Assembly (NCBI GenBank): GCA_026225055.1
Contig: JAMFSA010000226.1
Span: forward strand, 31,710-95,709
Length of the DNA stretch: 64,000 bases
Source: Mucilaginibacter xinganensis
Lineage (GTDB): Bacteria; Bacteroidota; Bacteroidia; Sphingobacteriales; Sphingobacteriaceae
Direction: 5' to 3'
Shown here: positions 39,431 to 49,709 of the stretch, piece by piece
Numbering within the stretch: the stretch's first letter is position 1
Layout: each line of letters starts with the position of its first letter
Translations under genes and position numbers: made by a program
Notes under the pieces: generated by a model
What the model was told of the DNA's origin: nothing
The model's input: the letters and a program-made list of their open reading frames with translations, nothing else
Databases searched by the model: none

Positions 39431-40630
39431 TTGAGCAAACGGGAACTTTTATTCATCCGCGATTCCATCATCTACACCTTCACCTCTTTTGGTGGTCCGC
39501 AGGCGCATATTGCTATTTTGCTGCGCGAATTTGTTGAAAAGCGTAAATACATAAACGAAGAAGAATTGATGGAACTGCTGGCGCTTAGTCAGCTGCTGCC
39601 TGGCCCGTCATCTACCCAAACCCTGGTAGGCATTGCATGGAAAGTAGGAGGGTTGCGCCTGGCCATTATTACTTTTTTAATATGGATACTGCCATCGGCT
39701 ACGGTGATGTGTTTGGCGGCAATTAGCTATGAGATGTTTGCCGGTAGGGCTAAATTTGCTGAGGTATTGCGTTTTATCCAGCCTATAGCGGTTGGTATTG
39801 TAGCTTACGCCACATATACATTTGCAACCAAATTTCTGCAATCAAAAGTGAGCGTAATGCTGGCCGTAGGGTCGCTCATTGTTACGCTGATACTGGAGAA
39901 TCCTTACGCGTTTCCCATATTGATCTTATTAGGCGGTATTATATCATCAGCCATGGAAACCCAGCCGCAGGAAAATGAGTTACGGACGCGATTGTTTGCC
40001 AACGTTAACCCGAATAAAGTGGCTTATTTTATTGGTATTCTGCTGTTATTCGCCGTGTTGGGCGCTATCATCAACCAAACCTCGCCATTCAGTTTACCTA
40101 TACGTTTGTTCGAGAACTTTTACCGTAACGGCATCCTTATTTTTGGTGGCGGACAAGTACTGGTGCCACTCATGTATACCGAGTTTGTTGGTGTAAAACA
40201 TTATTTAAGCAGTTCCGAATTTCTTTCGGGATACGCTCTCCAACAGGCTTTGCCCGGCCCTACATTTTCCTTTACATCATTTTTAGGCGGAATTACACTT
40301 GGTAATAAAGGCTACGGTATTGGCGGACAAATAATAGGAAGTATTGTGGCTGTTATAGGTATTAATCTCCCCGGGTTGATATTGATCTTATTTATTGTTC
40401 CGTTTTGGGATGATCTTAAAAAAATTACACTGATAAAAAACTCGCTAAGCGGTATTAACTCCGTCGCTGTAGGATTTATGGCAACCGCGTTTATTCTTTT
40501 AGCAAGGCCCTTTGGCACGGATTGGCTGGCTTATGTGTTGATGCTGGGCACGGGTTTATTGCTATATTTCACTAAAATAAAAACACCGGTAGTTATTATT
40601 ATTGGGATAGTGTTGGGGTTGATATTTTAG
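39431..40630 (+). CDS. chrA: Chromate transporter, two-domain ChrA
   Basis: SFGGPQAHIAILLREFVEKRKYI; LLALSQLLPGPSSTQ; GYALQQALPGPTFSFTSFLGG. Confidence 0.92.
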   Translation: MSKRELLFIRDSIIYTFTSFGGPQAHIAILLREFVEKRKYINEEELMELLALSQLLPGPSSTQTLVGIAWKVGGLRLAIITFLIWILPSATVMCLAAISYEMFAGRAKFAEVLRFIQPIAVGIVAYATYTFATKFLQSKVSVMLAVGSLIVTLILENPYAFPILILLGGIISSAMETQPQENELRTRLFANVNPNKVAYFIGILLLFAVLGAIINQTSPFSLPIRLFENFYRNGILIFGGGQVLVPLMYTEFVGVKHYLSSSEFLSGYALQQALPGPTFSFTSFLGGITLGNKGYGIGGQIIGSIVAVIGINLPGLILILFIVPFWDDLKKITLIKNSLSGINSVAVGFMATAFILLARPFGTDWLAYVLMLGTGLLLYFTKIKTPVVIIIGIVLGLIF

Positions 40631-40639
40631 GCCGGATAA

Positions 40640-40690
40640 GTTGCAAACTCTCATGATCTATAGGCTTTCAGTCGCAGACTGAGGTCTGAG
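40640..40690. repeat. Dispersed palindromic intergenic repeat, copy 1
   Basis: gttgcaaactctcatgatctataggctttcagtcgcagactgaggtctgag; related to 52925-52973. Confidence 0.65.
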
Positions 40691-40785
40691 TTAAAGCAGA
40701 AACTTAAATAACCATAAGAGAGGAATTTCGATAACAGATCACATATTTTAATATATTTTCGCCTCCGAAAGCCTTAATTGCATTT

Positions 40786-41814
40786 ATGAACAAATTATTG
40801 CTATGTATTGCATTTACCTTTTTTGGTTGCATAAACCTGTATGCCCAAAAAATCTACAATTTTAAACTCGACCCTCCACAAACTAAAATAGCTAACAGCC
40901 TTTACAATTCACTCTCTGTACTTGATTATAGAGGCGATACTACATCAATCGGATTTATATTTGAAGGAATAATGGATAGGTATGCTATAGTGAAGCCAGC
41001 TACGCCGGTATCAGACCAGTTTAAAACCTTGTTCAATTCTGTTATTGATAGTACGGCAACTCAGGGGAAGTTATTATTACAAATTACAAGGTTAGTTTTT
41101 GCAGAGCGGGAGAATACAATGGATTATGATGCTTATTTCAATCTTAGAGCTAATCTTTATTCAAAAATTGGCGAAAATTATCAATTAGTTAGCACTATAG
41201 ATACACTAATTGATAAAAGATCGTTTAGTAGTCCTGCTAACGAGCTATTAAAATCCGCGAATGAAGTAATGTCTGATTTTATTATCAAAAATCTTTTAGT
41301 AAAGTCCTCCGGGCAAATACTTACCTATTATGATGTTTTACACATCAGTAATATTGAAAAAAACAAGATAGCCTTATACAAAACAGCTGAGTATACCGAT
41401 GGATTATATTTGACTTACCAATCTTTTAGGAACCAGATGCCCGACAGACAAATTATTGTTGATAGTGCCGATCTGAATTCGGGAGATATAAGAACCATTG
41501 AGGGAGGAGGCGTTACAAAAAAAGTGAAGGCAAATGACATTTACGCCATAGTTTATCGTGGTCGTCCCTATATTGCATCAGAAGGCCATTATTACGCCTT
41601 AAATAAAATGAAGAATGACTTTTTTTTCGTTGGCAAAGCAACAATTTCTTATGATCTGGTTTCGGCAATAGCTGGGGAGAAAACAAAAAGTTTAGGCATT
41701 AATTTGCCAAAAGCCACGTTTGAAATAGAAATCGATTATAAAAGCGGCATGTTTATCCGTTTAAAAAAAGTTCCTGATGCTAAGCCTGCTGCCAAAGCGC
41801 AATCAAGTAACTAG
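40786..41814 (+). CDS. Hypothetical secreted protein
   Basis: 342 aa; signal peptide MNKLLLCIAFTFFGCINLYAQ. Confidence 0.7.
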   Translation: MNKLLLCIAFTFFGCINLYAQKIYNFKLDPPQTKIANSLYNSLSVLDYRGDTTSIGFIFEGIMDRYAIVKPATPVSDQFKTLFNSVIDSTATQGKLLLQITRLVFAERENTMDYDAYFNLRANLYSKIGENYQLVSTIDTLIDKRSFSSPANELLKSANEVMSDFIIKNLLVKSSGQILTYYDVLHISNIEKNKIALYKTAEYTDGLYLTYQSFRNQMPDRQIIVDSADLNSGDIRTIEGGGVTKKVKANDIYAIVYRGRPYIASEGHYYALNKMKNDFFFVGKATISYDLVSAIAGEKTKSLGINLPKATFEIEIDYKSGMFIRLKKVPDAKPAAKAQSSN

Positions 41815-41822
41815 TATAAAAG

Positions 41823-41848
41823 TTCCCCCTTCAGAGTGTTAGGGGGCT
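41823..41848. terminator. Hairpin between convergent genes (ccccct...aggggg)
   Basis: ttcccccttcagagtgttagggggctta. Confidence 0.55.
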
Positions 41849-43410
41849 TAAAACGGCGCTTCATCATCCATATCATCCATACGCGATGGCCTGATGATAA
41901 AGTTGCTTGGCTTGTCAAAATCCTGTGATGGGTTTAAGCCCGCAAACGGACTTGCTGCCGCCGGGAAACCATCCATACCCTGGTCAAGATCGACGAACTT
42001 AACAAATTTGCCCACAAATTTTAAGCGTACGGTGCCTGTCTCACCATTACGGTGTTTGGCTATAATTACTTCGCCTACGCCTTGTGTTGGCTGGCCATTT
42101 TCATCTTCGGTTAATCCGTAATATTCAGGGCGGTACAAAAACAATACCATATCCGCATCCTGCTCAATTGAGCCCGATTCACGCAAATCCGATAGCATTG
42201 GCTTTTTAGAGCCTCCCGGCCTGCTTTCAACCGCACGGCTTAATTGCGAAAGTGCAATAACCGGTACGTTCAATTCTTTGGCGACAGATTTCAGCGCTCT
42301 TGATATACTACCAATTTCCTGCTCACGGTTACCTCCACCTTTACTATCAGCAGACTTGCCATGCATCAACTGCAGGTAATCGATGATGATTAGCTGGATA
42401 TCATGTTGTGATTTTAAACGGCGGCATTTTGCCCTGAACTCAAATATGTTTAATGCCGGGGTATCATCAAGTATCAGTGGGGCCTGTTCAAGCCTGCCTA
42501 TTTTGGAGTGGATCTGCTGCCATTCCCATTCCTCTAAAGTTCCTTTACGTATTTTTTCTTGTTCAATTTCGGTTTCACCGGATATTAAACGATTAACCAA
42601 CTGAACCGACGACATCTCGAGCGAGAACACTACAACTGGTTTATCAAACTCAACGGCGGCATTACGGGCGCAGGTAAGTACAAAAGCCGTTTTACCCATC
42701 GCAGGGCGGGCAGCTATAATTACCAGGTCGGATTTTTGCCAGCCCGACGTCATACGGTCTAGATCGGTAAAGCCCGAAGGCACACCTGTTAACCCGTCTT
42801 TTTTATCTTTTAGTGCTTCAATCTCCTTTAAAGTTTCATGCATCAGGTCGTCCATCTTGCGCGAATCGCGGCGCAGGTTGTTTTGGGCGATCTCGAAAAG
42901 ATTTTTCTCTGCTTTATCTAACAGGTCAAGTACATCAGTAGTATCCTCATATGCACTTTGGATAACTTCGGTCGAGATCCGGATCAGTTCACGCTGTATG
43001 AATTTTTGAATAATGATACGCGCGTGGAACTCGATATTTGCTGCTGATGCAACACGGTTGGTAAGCTCGGTTATATAATAAGCGCCGCCTATCATCTCCA
43101 ATTCGCCTAACTGGCGCAGGTGGGCGGTAACGGTAAGGATATCAACAGGGGATGATTTTTCAAACAACTGGTGTATGGCGTGGAATATCTTCTGGTGTTT
43201 ATCTACATAAAAAACTTCTGGTTTTAATATGTCAATAACAGATGATAGGGCATCCTTTTCCAGCATTAATGCACCTAATACAGCCTCCTCTAAATCTATT
43301 GCCTGTGGGGGTAATTTTCCCAGTCCGCTAAAGGGTGTAGGATTAGTGGGGCGGCCTCTGCGTTCGCCGGTGTTCTGATTGTAATTAGGTTTATCGTTCT
43401 CAAAAATCAT
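41848..43410 (-). CDS. dnaB: Replicative DNA helicase DnaB
   Basis: PPQAIDLEEAVLGALMLEKDALSSVIDIL; Walker A ARPAMGKTAF; IIDYLQLM; EQDADMVLFLYRPEYY. Confidence 0.97.
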   Translation of the reverse strand: MIFENDKPNYNQNTGERRGRPTNPTPFSGLGKLPPQAIDLEEAVLGALMLEKDALSSVIDILKPEVFYVDKHQKIFHAIHQLFEKSSPVDILTVTAHLRQLGELEMIGGAYYITELTNRVASAANIEFHARIIIQKFIQRELIRISTEVIQSAYEDTTDVLDLLDKAEKNLFEIAQNNLRRDSRKMDDLMHETLKEIEALKDKKDGLTGVPSGFTDLDRMTSGWQKSDLVIIAARPAMGKTAFVLTCARNAAVEFDKPVVVFSLEMSSVQLVNRLISGETEIEQEKIRKGTLEEWEWQQIHSKIGRLEQAPLILDDTPALNIFEFRAKCRRLKSQHDIQLIIIDYLQLMHGKSADSKGGGNREQEIGSISRALKSVAKELNVPVIALSQLSRAVESRPGGSKKPMLSDLRESGSIEQDADMVLFLYRPEYYGLTEDENGQPTQGVGEVIIAKHRNGETGTVRLKFVGKFVKFVDLDQGMDGFPAAASPFAGLNPSQDFDKPSNFIIRPSRMDDMDDEAPF

Positions 43411-43726
43411 TGGACAACAAAAATATGTAAAATGTTATAGGTATTGTTTTTTTAAGAAGTTAATATCTGTTTTCGTGAGTAATAGTCGTCATTAACAACT
43501 ACATAAATTTGAGCATTGGTAATTAACAAAGCTTGTTAGTAAAAACACTTTTATAAACAGCGGATTGTTAATAAAGTGTTAATGTGTTGCACGGGGCTTT
43601 GATTGTCAATCACTTAAAACCATGTGAATAAAGATACAGAATGTTAATTAAATAAAAAAAACCAAAATGGCTGGATAGTTCAATAAGTGCTTAATCAATA
43701 AATATAGCTACTTTTGGGGGTTAAAC

Positions 43727-43806
43727 AGATGGGAAATGCAGGATTCAGGATGTGAAAAAATAGTGGATATTTTTGACTCCTGTCTGATATCTCCCATCTC
43801 AAATCT
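43727..43806. repeat. Inverted short tandem repeat (7-nt unit) upstream of rlmB
   Basis: agatgggaaatgcaggattcaggatgtgaaaaa ... tttttgactcctgtctgatatctcccatctcaaatct. Confidence 0.6.
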
Positions 43807-43815
43807 AAAAAAGAA

Positions 43816-44583
43816 ATGACATTTAATTCGAGGCCTGTACGCGAGAGCAACCAGATGGTTTTTGGTATCCGCGCGGTTGTTGAGGCTATCCGTTCGGGTA
43901 AGGAAATTGAGGCTTTGTACATACAAAGAGGTATTGGAGGCAGCCTGCTAAATGAGTTAAGGGAACTTACCATTGAGTATAATATTACACCCCAGCAGGT
44001 ACCGGTTGAAAAGCTGAACCGCCTTACCATGAAAAACCACCAGGGGGTGGTTGCCTTTATTTCGCCAATCATTTATCAAAAGATTGAAGATATTATACCA
44101 CAGGTATTTGAGAAAGGGGAGGTGCCTTTAATTCTGGTGCTTGATGCCATTACCGATGTACGCAACATGGGCGCTATTGCCCGCACTGCGGAATGTGCTG
44201 GTGTACATGCCATTGTTATACCGGCGAAAGGTTCGGCGCAGATCAATCCTGACGCAATAAAAACGTCGGCAGGAGCTTTATATAAGATACCTGTTTGCAG
44301 GCATGATAACTTTATGCAAACGGTAAAATTTTTACAGGAATCAGGCCTGCAACTGGTATGTTGTACCGAGAAAACTCAGGACGATATTTATAATCCCGAT
44401 TATACTTCACCCACTGCCATTATTATGGGGTCGGAGGAAGACGGCATTCGTAACGAGATCATTAGAATTTCCGATCACCTGGCTAAGATCCCTATGTTTG
44501 GCGAGATTGAATCGCTGAATGTGTCGGTATCAACCGGCGTGATTTTATATGAGGCGATAAGGCAGCGTGGGTTAGTTAAGTAG
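43816..44583 (+). CDS. rlmB: 23S rRNA (guanosine-2'-O-)-methyltransferase RlmB (SpoU family)
   Basis: MVFGIRAVVEAIRSGKEI; LVLDAITDVRNMGAIARTAECAG; IIMGSEEDGI; SLNVSVSTGVILYE. Confidence 0.93.
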   Translation: MTFNSRPVRESNQMVFGIRAVVEAIRSGKEIEALYIQRGIGGSLLNELRELTIEYNITPQQVPVEKLNRLTMKNHQGVVAFISPIIYQKIEDIIPQVFEKGEVPLILVLDAITDVRNMGAIARTAECAGVHAIVIPAKGSAQINPDAIKTSAGALYKIPVCRHDNFMQTVKFLQESGLQLVCCTEKTQDDIYNPDYTSPTAIIMGSEEDGIRNEIIRISDHLAKIPMFGEIESLNVSVSTGVILYEAIRQRGLVK

Positions 44584-44652
44584 TGATCAGAGATTAGTGA
44601 TTAGTTAGGCTTTAACTAATCACTAATCTCCAACCTCTAATCACTAACCTCA
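44584..44652. repeat. 7-nt-unit inverted repeat with perfect 17-bp stem between convergent genes
   Basis: agattagtgattagtta (44591-44607) / taactaatcactaatct (44613-44629), 5-nt loop. Confidence 0.75.
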
Positions 44653-45735
44653 AATATACTTTGTTCCAAACTTCTGTTTCACATCGGCCACTACCTGTTT
44701 AATATTTTGCTCCTGATCGCGGGGGCAGATCAACAGGGTGTTGTTTGATTCTACAACAATATAATCGTGCAGGCCCTGTAATATCACCAGTTTTTCGCCG
44801 GGAACATTAACCATGCAGTTTGATGAATCGTACATGATTACTTTTTCGGCCGGAATAACTGCGTTACCTACGTAATCCTTATCGGCGAGTTCATAAATGG
44901 ACGCCCAGGTACCCAGGTCGCTCCAGCCAAATTCTGATGGTAAAACGTACACGTTATCAGCTTTTTCCATAATGCCGTAGTCGATAGATATATTGGTGCA
45001 TTGTTGGTAAGCAGTATGGATATGTTTTTTCTCATTCTCGCCATTGTAAAATGTTCGCGCTTCAACAAAGATTTCATTCATATCAGGCAAATACTGGCCA
45101 AACGCTTTAACAATAGATTTGGCCGACCATACAAATATGCCCGCGTTCCATAAAAAATCACCGCTTTGTAAAAAGGTTTTGGCTATTTCAAGAGTTGGCT
45201 TTTCGGTAAAGGTTTTTACTTTATGAAAATCGTTATTAATGGTTTTATCAGTGTATTGTATGTATCCGTAACCGGTATCGGGCCTTGATGGTTTTATACC
45301 CAGCGTTATCAGGTAATCGTGCCCGGTTGCTGCCTCTAATGCTTTTTCAATAGTGCTTATAAACGCCGGTTCATCTAAAATTAAATGGTCTGAAGGTGCA
45401 ACTACTATGGCAGCATCGGGGTTAAGACTTTCAATTTTAAAACAACCATAGGCTATGCACGGGGCTGTATTGCGCATTACCGGCTCAGTTAATATCTGGT
45501 TGTCTGCCATATCGGGCAACTGGCTTTTTACAAGGTTGGTGTAGGTTTCGTTGGTAACTACATAAATATTTTCTTTGGGGCAAATTTTTAAGAAACGATC
45601 ATACGTATTCTGTATTAAGGTTTTACCGGTGCCCAATATGTCAATAAATTGTTTTGGGTGAGATGTTCTGCTGATTGGCCAAAAACGGCTTCCAATACCC
45701 CCAGCCATAATTATGGCATAATAATTTTTATTCAT
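44650..45735 (-). CDS. manC: Mannose-1-phosphate guanylyltransferase
   Basis: MAGGIGSRFWPISRTSHPKQFIDILGTGKTLIQNTYDRF; FTEKPTLEIAKTFL; WNAGIFVW. Confidence 0.93.
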   Translation of the reverse strand: MNKNYYAIIMAGGIGSRFWPISRTSHPKQFIDILGTGKTLIQNTYDRFLKICPKENIYVVTNETYTNLVKSQLPDMADNQILTEPVMRNTAPCIAYGCFKIESLNPDAAIVVAPSDHLILDEPAFISTIEKALEAATGHDYLITLGIKPSRPDTGYGYIQYTDKTINNDFHKVKTFTEKPTLEIAKTFLQSGDFLWNAGIFVWSAKSIVKAFGQYLPDMNEIFVEARTFYNGENEKKHIHTAYQQCTNISIDYGIMEKADNVYVLPSEFGWSDLGTWASIYELADKDYVGNAVIPAEKVIMYDSSNCMVNVPGEKLVILQGLHDYIVVESNNTLLICPRDQEQNIKQVVADVKQKFGTKYI

Positions 45736-45970
45736 ATGTAGTAGAGAATTTTAATTGCTAAAGTGGTGGCAAATTTGAACAATATTTTGTAAAATAAATA
45801 TTAAATAAAATAAAATGGATTAAAAGTTGAATCTGCCACTCTTTTAAATAAATAATTGCTTAAAATGTTTTTTGAGTTTTATCATTTTTATCTAAAATTT
45901 TAAAGTAAACTCATCGTTAATTGATAAAAAAATGTTATTTTTAATTTTATTCTAAGAAATTGATAAGTAG

Positions 45971-48166
45971 ATGATAGAGACCAAGAAGTCGCTTTTTGAT
46001 AATCTCCAGAACTTTTTTGGGTTTGATAACTTTAAAGGGGAACAGGAAGCGATTATAACTAATATTTTAGCGGGGAACGATACATTTGTGATAATGCCTA
46101 CAGGTGGCGGAAAATCCATGTGTTATCAACTGCCCGCGTTAATGAGTGAAGGAACAGCGATTGTGATCTCGCCATTAATTGCATTAATGAAGAACCAGGT
46201 TGATCAGTTAAGAGCATTCGGCGGATCAGACAGCATAGCGCATTTTTTAAATTCGTCATTAACCAAGGCCGATATTGCCAGGGTTAAAGAGGATGTTTTA
46301 AGTGGTGTTACCAAATTGTTATACGTTGCACCGGAATCATTAACCAAACAGGAAAATATTGATTTTTTACGCCTTAACCATGTGTCATTCGTGGCTGTTG
46401 ATGAGGCGCACTGTATATCAGAGTGGGGGCATGATTTTCGCCCTGAATACCGTAAAATAAGGCAGGTTATCAGCAATATCGGTGATAATATACCTATCAT
46501 CGCTTTAACAGCAACCGCTACCCCAAAAGTTCAGCAGGATATTCAAAAGAACCTGCAAATGAACAACGCCACTATTTACAAATCATCGTTTAACCGTGCC
46601 AACCTATTTTACGAAGTACGTGCAAAGCGTAACGTAATTAAGGAGATAGTTAAGTTTGTTAAGCAAAATCAAGGTAAATCAGGTATTATTTATTGCCTTA
46701 GCCGTAAAAAGGTTGAGGAAGTTGCCGAAGTGCTGAGCCTTAACGGCGTTAAAGCATTGCCGTACCATGCCGGTTTGGATCCAAAAGTAAGGGCCGATAC
46801 GCAGGATAAATTCCTGATGGAGGATGTGGATGTAATTGTTGCAACCATAGCCTTTGGTATGGGCATTGATAAGCCCGATGTGCGTTACGTAATACACCAC
46901 GATGTGCCCAAAAGCATGGAAGGTTATTACCAGGAAACCGGTCGTTCCGGTCGTGATGGGGGCGAGGGTGTTTGTGTAGCTTTCTATTCGCAAAAGGATA
47001 TTGATAAGCTGCAAAAATTCATGAAAGATAAGCCGGTTTCGGAACGTGAAATCGGTACCCAGATATTAAAGGAAGTTATTGATTACGCCGAGTCATCAGT
47101 ATGTCGCCGCAAGCAATTACTGCACTATTTTGGCGAGAATTTTAACGAAGCAGGTTGTAACTGCATGTGCGATAATTGCAGCACCCATAAAGAACATTTT
47201 GATGGTGAAGAGCAACTGCACAGGGCATTGAGCCTGATTAAGCAGATAGGTGAGAAATTCGATGATCACCACATCATCAGTGTTTTGATGGGGCAGGATA
47301 ACCCGCAGGTGCACAATTATGGTCACCATTTGATAGATGCGTTCGGATCGGGCAAGGCTGATGGTGAAAACCTATGGAACTCGTTATTAAGGCAGGCTTT
47401 GCTGGATAACTTCCTGTCAAAAGATATTGACCAGTATGGCCTGCTACGCTTAACCCGTACCGGTCATGCATTTTTGGATAACCCGTACAGCATTCGGTTT
47501 GTATTAAACACGCCTATTGAGGTCGCGGATGATGATGATTCAGAAGACGGGCCAAAACAGGGCGGTGGTGCTTTGGATACAGAGCTGCTGCAAATGCTGA
47601 AAGATCTGCGTAAAAAGCTGGCCAAGCAAAAGGGTTTACCGCCATTCGTTATCTTCCAGGACCCATCTTTAGAAGAGATGTGCACGCATTACCCTATCAA
47701 TACCGAAGAGTTGAAACAGATCTCAGGTGTTGGAGCAGGCAAGGCGCTGAAATTTGGTGCCCCGTTTGTTGATCTGATCAAGAAATATGTTGAGGATAAT
47801 GATATAGATCGCCCTATTGATATGGTGATCAAGAGCGCCGCTAATAAATCAGCGCTTAAGGTTTACATTATCCAGAATATCGACAGGCACTTGAACCTGG
47901 AAGACATTGCAGCTTCAAAAGGGTTGAGCTACGAAGAGATACTAAAAGAGATTGAGACCATAGTAAACTCCGGTACCAAACTTAACCTCAATTACTACAT
48001 TGACGAGGTAATTGATGAAGATAAGCAGGAAGAAGTATTTGATTACTTCCGCGCCGCCGAGATCGATTCCATTGATGATGCGTTAGTTGAACTGGGCAGC
48101 GATGATTACACCCGCGAAGAAGTTCAGTTGATGCGCATAAAATTTATGTCGGAACTGGGGAACTAA
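45971..48166 (+). CDS. recQ: ATP-dependent DNA helicase RecQ
   Basis: MPTGGGKSMCYQLPAL; VDEAHCISEWGHDFRPEYR; QETGRSGRDG; Zn-binding CRRKQLLHYFGE..CNCMCDNC; HRDC domain. Confidence 0.97.
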   Translation: MIETKKSLFDNLQNFFGFDNFKGEQEAIITNILAGNDTFVIMPTGGGKSMCYQLPALMSEGTAIVISPLIALMKNQVDQLRAFGGSDSIAHFLNSSLTKADIARVKEDVLSGVTKLLYVAPESLTKQENIDFLRLNHVSFVAVDEAHCISEWGHDFRPEYRKIRQVISNIGDNIPIIALTATATPKVQQDIQKNLQMNNATIYKSSFNRANLFYEVRAKRNVIKEIVKFVKQNQGKSGIIYCLSRKKVEEVAEVLSLNGVKALPYHAGLDPKVRADTQDKFLMEDVDVIVATIAFGMGIDKPDVRYVIHHDVPKSMEGYYQETGRSGRDGGEGVCVAFYSQKDIDKLQKFMKDKPVSEREIGTQILKEVIDYAESSVCRRKQLLHYFGENFNEAGCNCMCDNCSTHKEHFDGEEQLHRALSLIKQIGEKFDDHHIISVLMGQDNPQVHNYGHHLIDAFGSGKADGENLWNSLLRQALLDNFLSKDIDQYGLLRLTRTGHAFLDNPYSIRFVLNTPIEVADDDDSEDGPKQGGGALDTELLQMLKDLRKKLAKQKGLPPFVIFQDPSLEEMCTHYPINTEELKQISGVGAGKALKFGAPFVDLIKKYVEDNDIDRPIDMVIKSAANKSALKVYIIQNIDRHLNLEDIAASKGLSYEEILKEIETIVNSGTKLNLNYYIDEVIDEDKQEEVFDYFRAAEIDSIDDALVELGSDDYTREEVQLMRIKFMSELGN

Positions 48167-48194
48167 GTTTGAATTGATGATTTATTTAATATTG

Positions 48195-48228
48195 AAGGCC
48201 TTTAAATTAATTTAAAGGCCTTTTTTGT
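48195..48228 (+). terminator. Rho-independent terminator downstream of recQ
   Basis: Perfect 28-bp palindrome aaggcctttaaattaatttaaaggcctt followed by T-tract. Confidence 0.85.
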
Positions 48229-48235
48229 GTTTTAA

Positions 48236-48347
48236 TAATATTGCGCTCGTCTACGACGAGTGCTTAACATGTTTTGGCTATCGCATCGCCATTCGCGTTA
48301 CAAACGCTAACCCAGTTTGAGCACTCGTCGCAGACGAGCGCAATATT
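48236..48347. repeat. REP/BIME-like pair of inverted palindromic elements
   Basis: aatattgcgctcgtctacgacgagtgctt ... gagcactcgtcgcagacgagcgcaatatt; each arm is itself a ctcgtc-N3-gacgag hairpin. Confidence 0.75.
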
Positions 48348-48377
48348 TTTTCATAATTTTAGATAAATATTACCATC

Positions 48378-48785
48378 ATGGCAGGCTACTCAAGCACCCC
48401 ACTGGCAAAAAAATTAGGCATCAAGCCCGGCTTTAATATCAGCCTGGTTAATGCACCTGATTATTATTTTGAATTGTTTACCGATCTGCCTGCCAACCTC
48501 ACATTCGCCGATAAGGACAAGAACTTTAAAAGAGACTTTATACATTTCTTTACCCAGCTAAAAGATGAATACCTGGCTAACCTGCCATTACTAAAACAAC
48601 AGCTTAAACCCGACGGCATGATATGGGTATCGTGGCCCAAGAAGGCATCAAAAGTTATTACTGATATCACAGAGGATATCATCAGGAACTATGCCTTAGA
48701 AGTAGGCCTGGTAGATATTAAAGTCTGCGCGGTTGATGAGGTATGGTCGGGTTTAAAATTGGTTATCCCGGTTAAGGACCGTTGA
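48378..48785 (+). CDS. DUF3052-type protein
   Basis: MAGYSSTPLAKKLGIKPGFNISLVNAPDYY; DGMIWVSWPKKASKV. Confidence 0.8.
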   Translation: MAGYSSTPLAKKLGIKPGFNISLVNAPDYYFELFTDLPANLTFADKDKNFKRDFIHFFTQLKDEYLANLPLLKQQLKPDGMIWVSWPKKASKVITDITEDIIRNYALEVGLVDIKVCAVDEVWSGLKLVIPVKDR

Positions 48786-48889
48786 TTTTCAGAATAATAT
48801 CATCTTTACCCAAAAAAAACATAGAGCAGGCTTAAAGCCCATGCTATAATCATACAAATAGCTAACTTAGCTTATTATTAATATTTGTT

Positions 48890-49318
48890 ATGCCTAAAAT
48901 AGAACTTGCGCGCGTTAACGGCGATTACGGCTTTGTAGCTACAGATGAAAACGGACACTCGGTTAAAATGGACAGTAACCCGCAAAGCGGCGGCCTTGAT
49001 TTTGGCGTACGCCCAATGCAAATGCTGTTAATGGGTTTAGGCGGCTGCTCGGCTATTGATGTGATCGGCATACTTAAAAAACAGCGCCAGGAAGTAAAAG
49101 ATTATAAAATGATCATCAATGGCGATCGCGAAGCTGGCAAAGAGCCTTCTTTGTGGAGCAATATTGATATTGAGTTTCACCTTTATGGTAATATCGACCC
49201 AGATAAAGCCCAGAAAGCTGTCGAACTATCAGTGGATAAATACTGCTCGGTTGCTGCTACTTTAGAAAAAGCCGGTGCTGAAATTAAATACAAGGTGTTT
49301 GTGCACCCGGCTGCATAA
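48890..49318 (+). CDS. OsmC family protein
   Basis: PMQMLLMGLGGCSAIDVIGILKKQRQ; SVDKYCSVAATLEKAG. Confidence 0.9.
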   Translation: MPKIELARVNGDYGFVATDENGHSVKMDSNPQSGGLDFGVRPMQMLLMGLGGCSAIDVIGILKKQRQEVKDYKMIINGDREAGKEPSLWSNIDIEFHLYGNIDPDKAQKAVELSVDKYCSVAATLEKAGAEIKYKVFVHPAA

Positions 49319-49709
49319 ATTTTTAAATAACATCCAATATTTTATTGCTGATTTACAAATACATAATAGAGCTATAGGCTCTAATATGTATTTGGTATGT
49401 AATTTATCAAAATCATAATTTTATTATGAAATTTTGATGAAATTCGCAATAATGGTACAGAAGTGTATGGTTTTAAATCCATATCAACACTTGCCAAACA
49501 CTCCCCAATTTTTTAACTAAATATATATTTACAGGTCGTTTTATAACGAACGATATCTGTTGCCTGTCAGTGTTTTATCATCAAAAATCAACAATTATTT
49601 AACATTGTAAACCATGGCTAAAAGTATTTGATGGCATTAATGTTGCCCATGAGGGAGAAGTTATGTCCGATTAAAATCATAAAGACAGAACTTACTTAAA
49701 TACATTATT

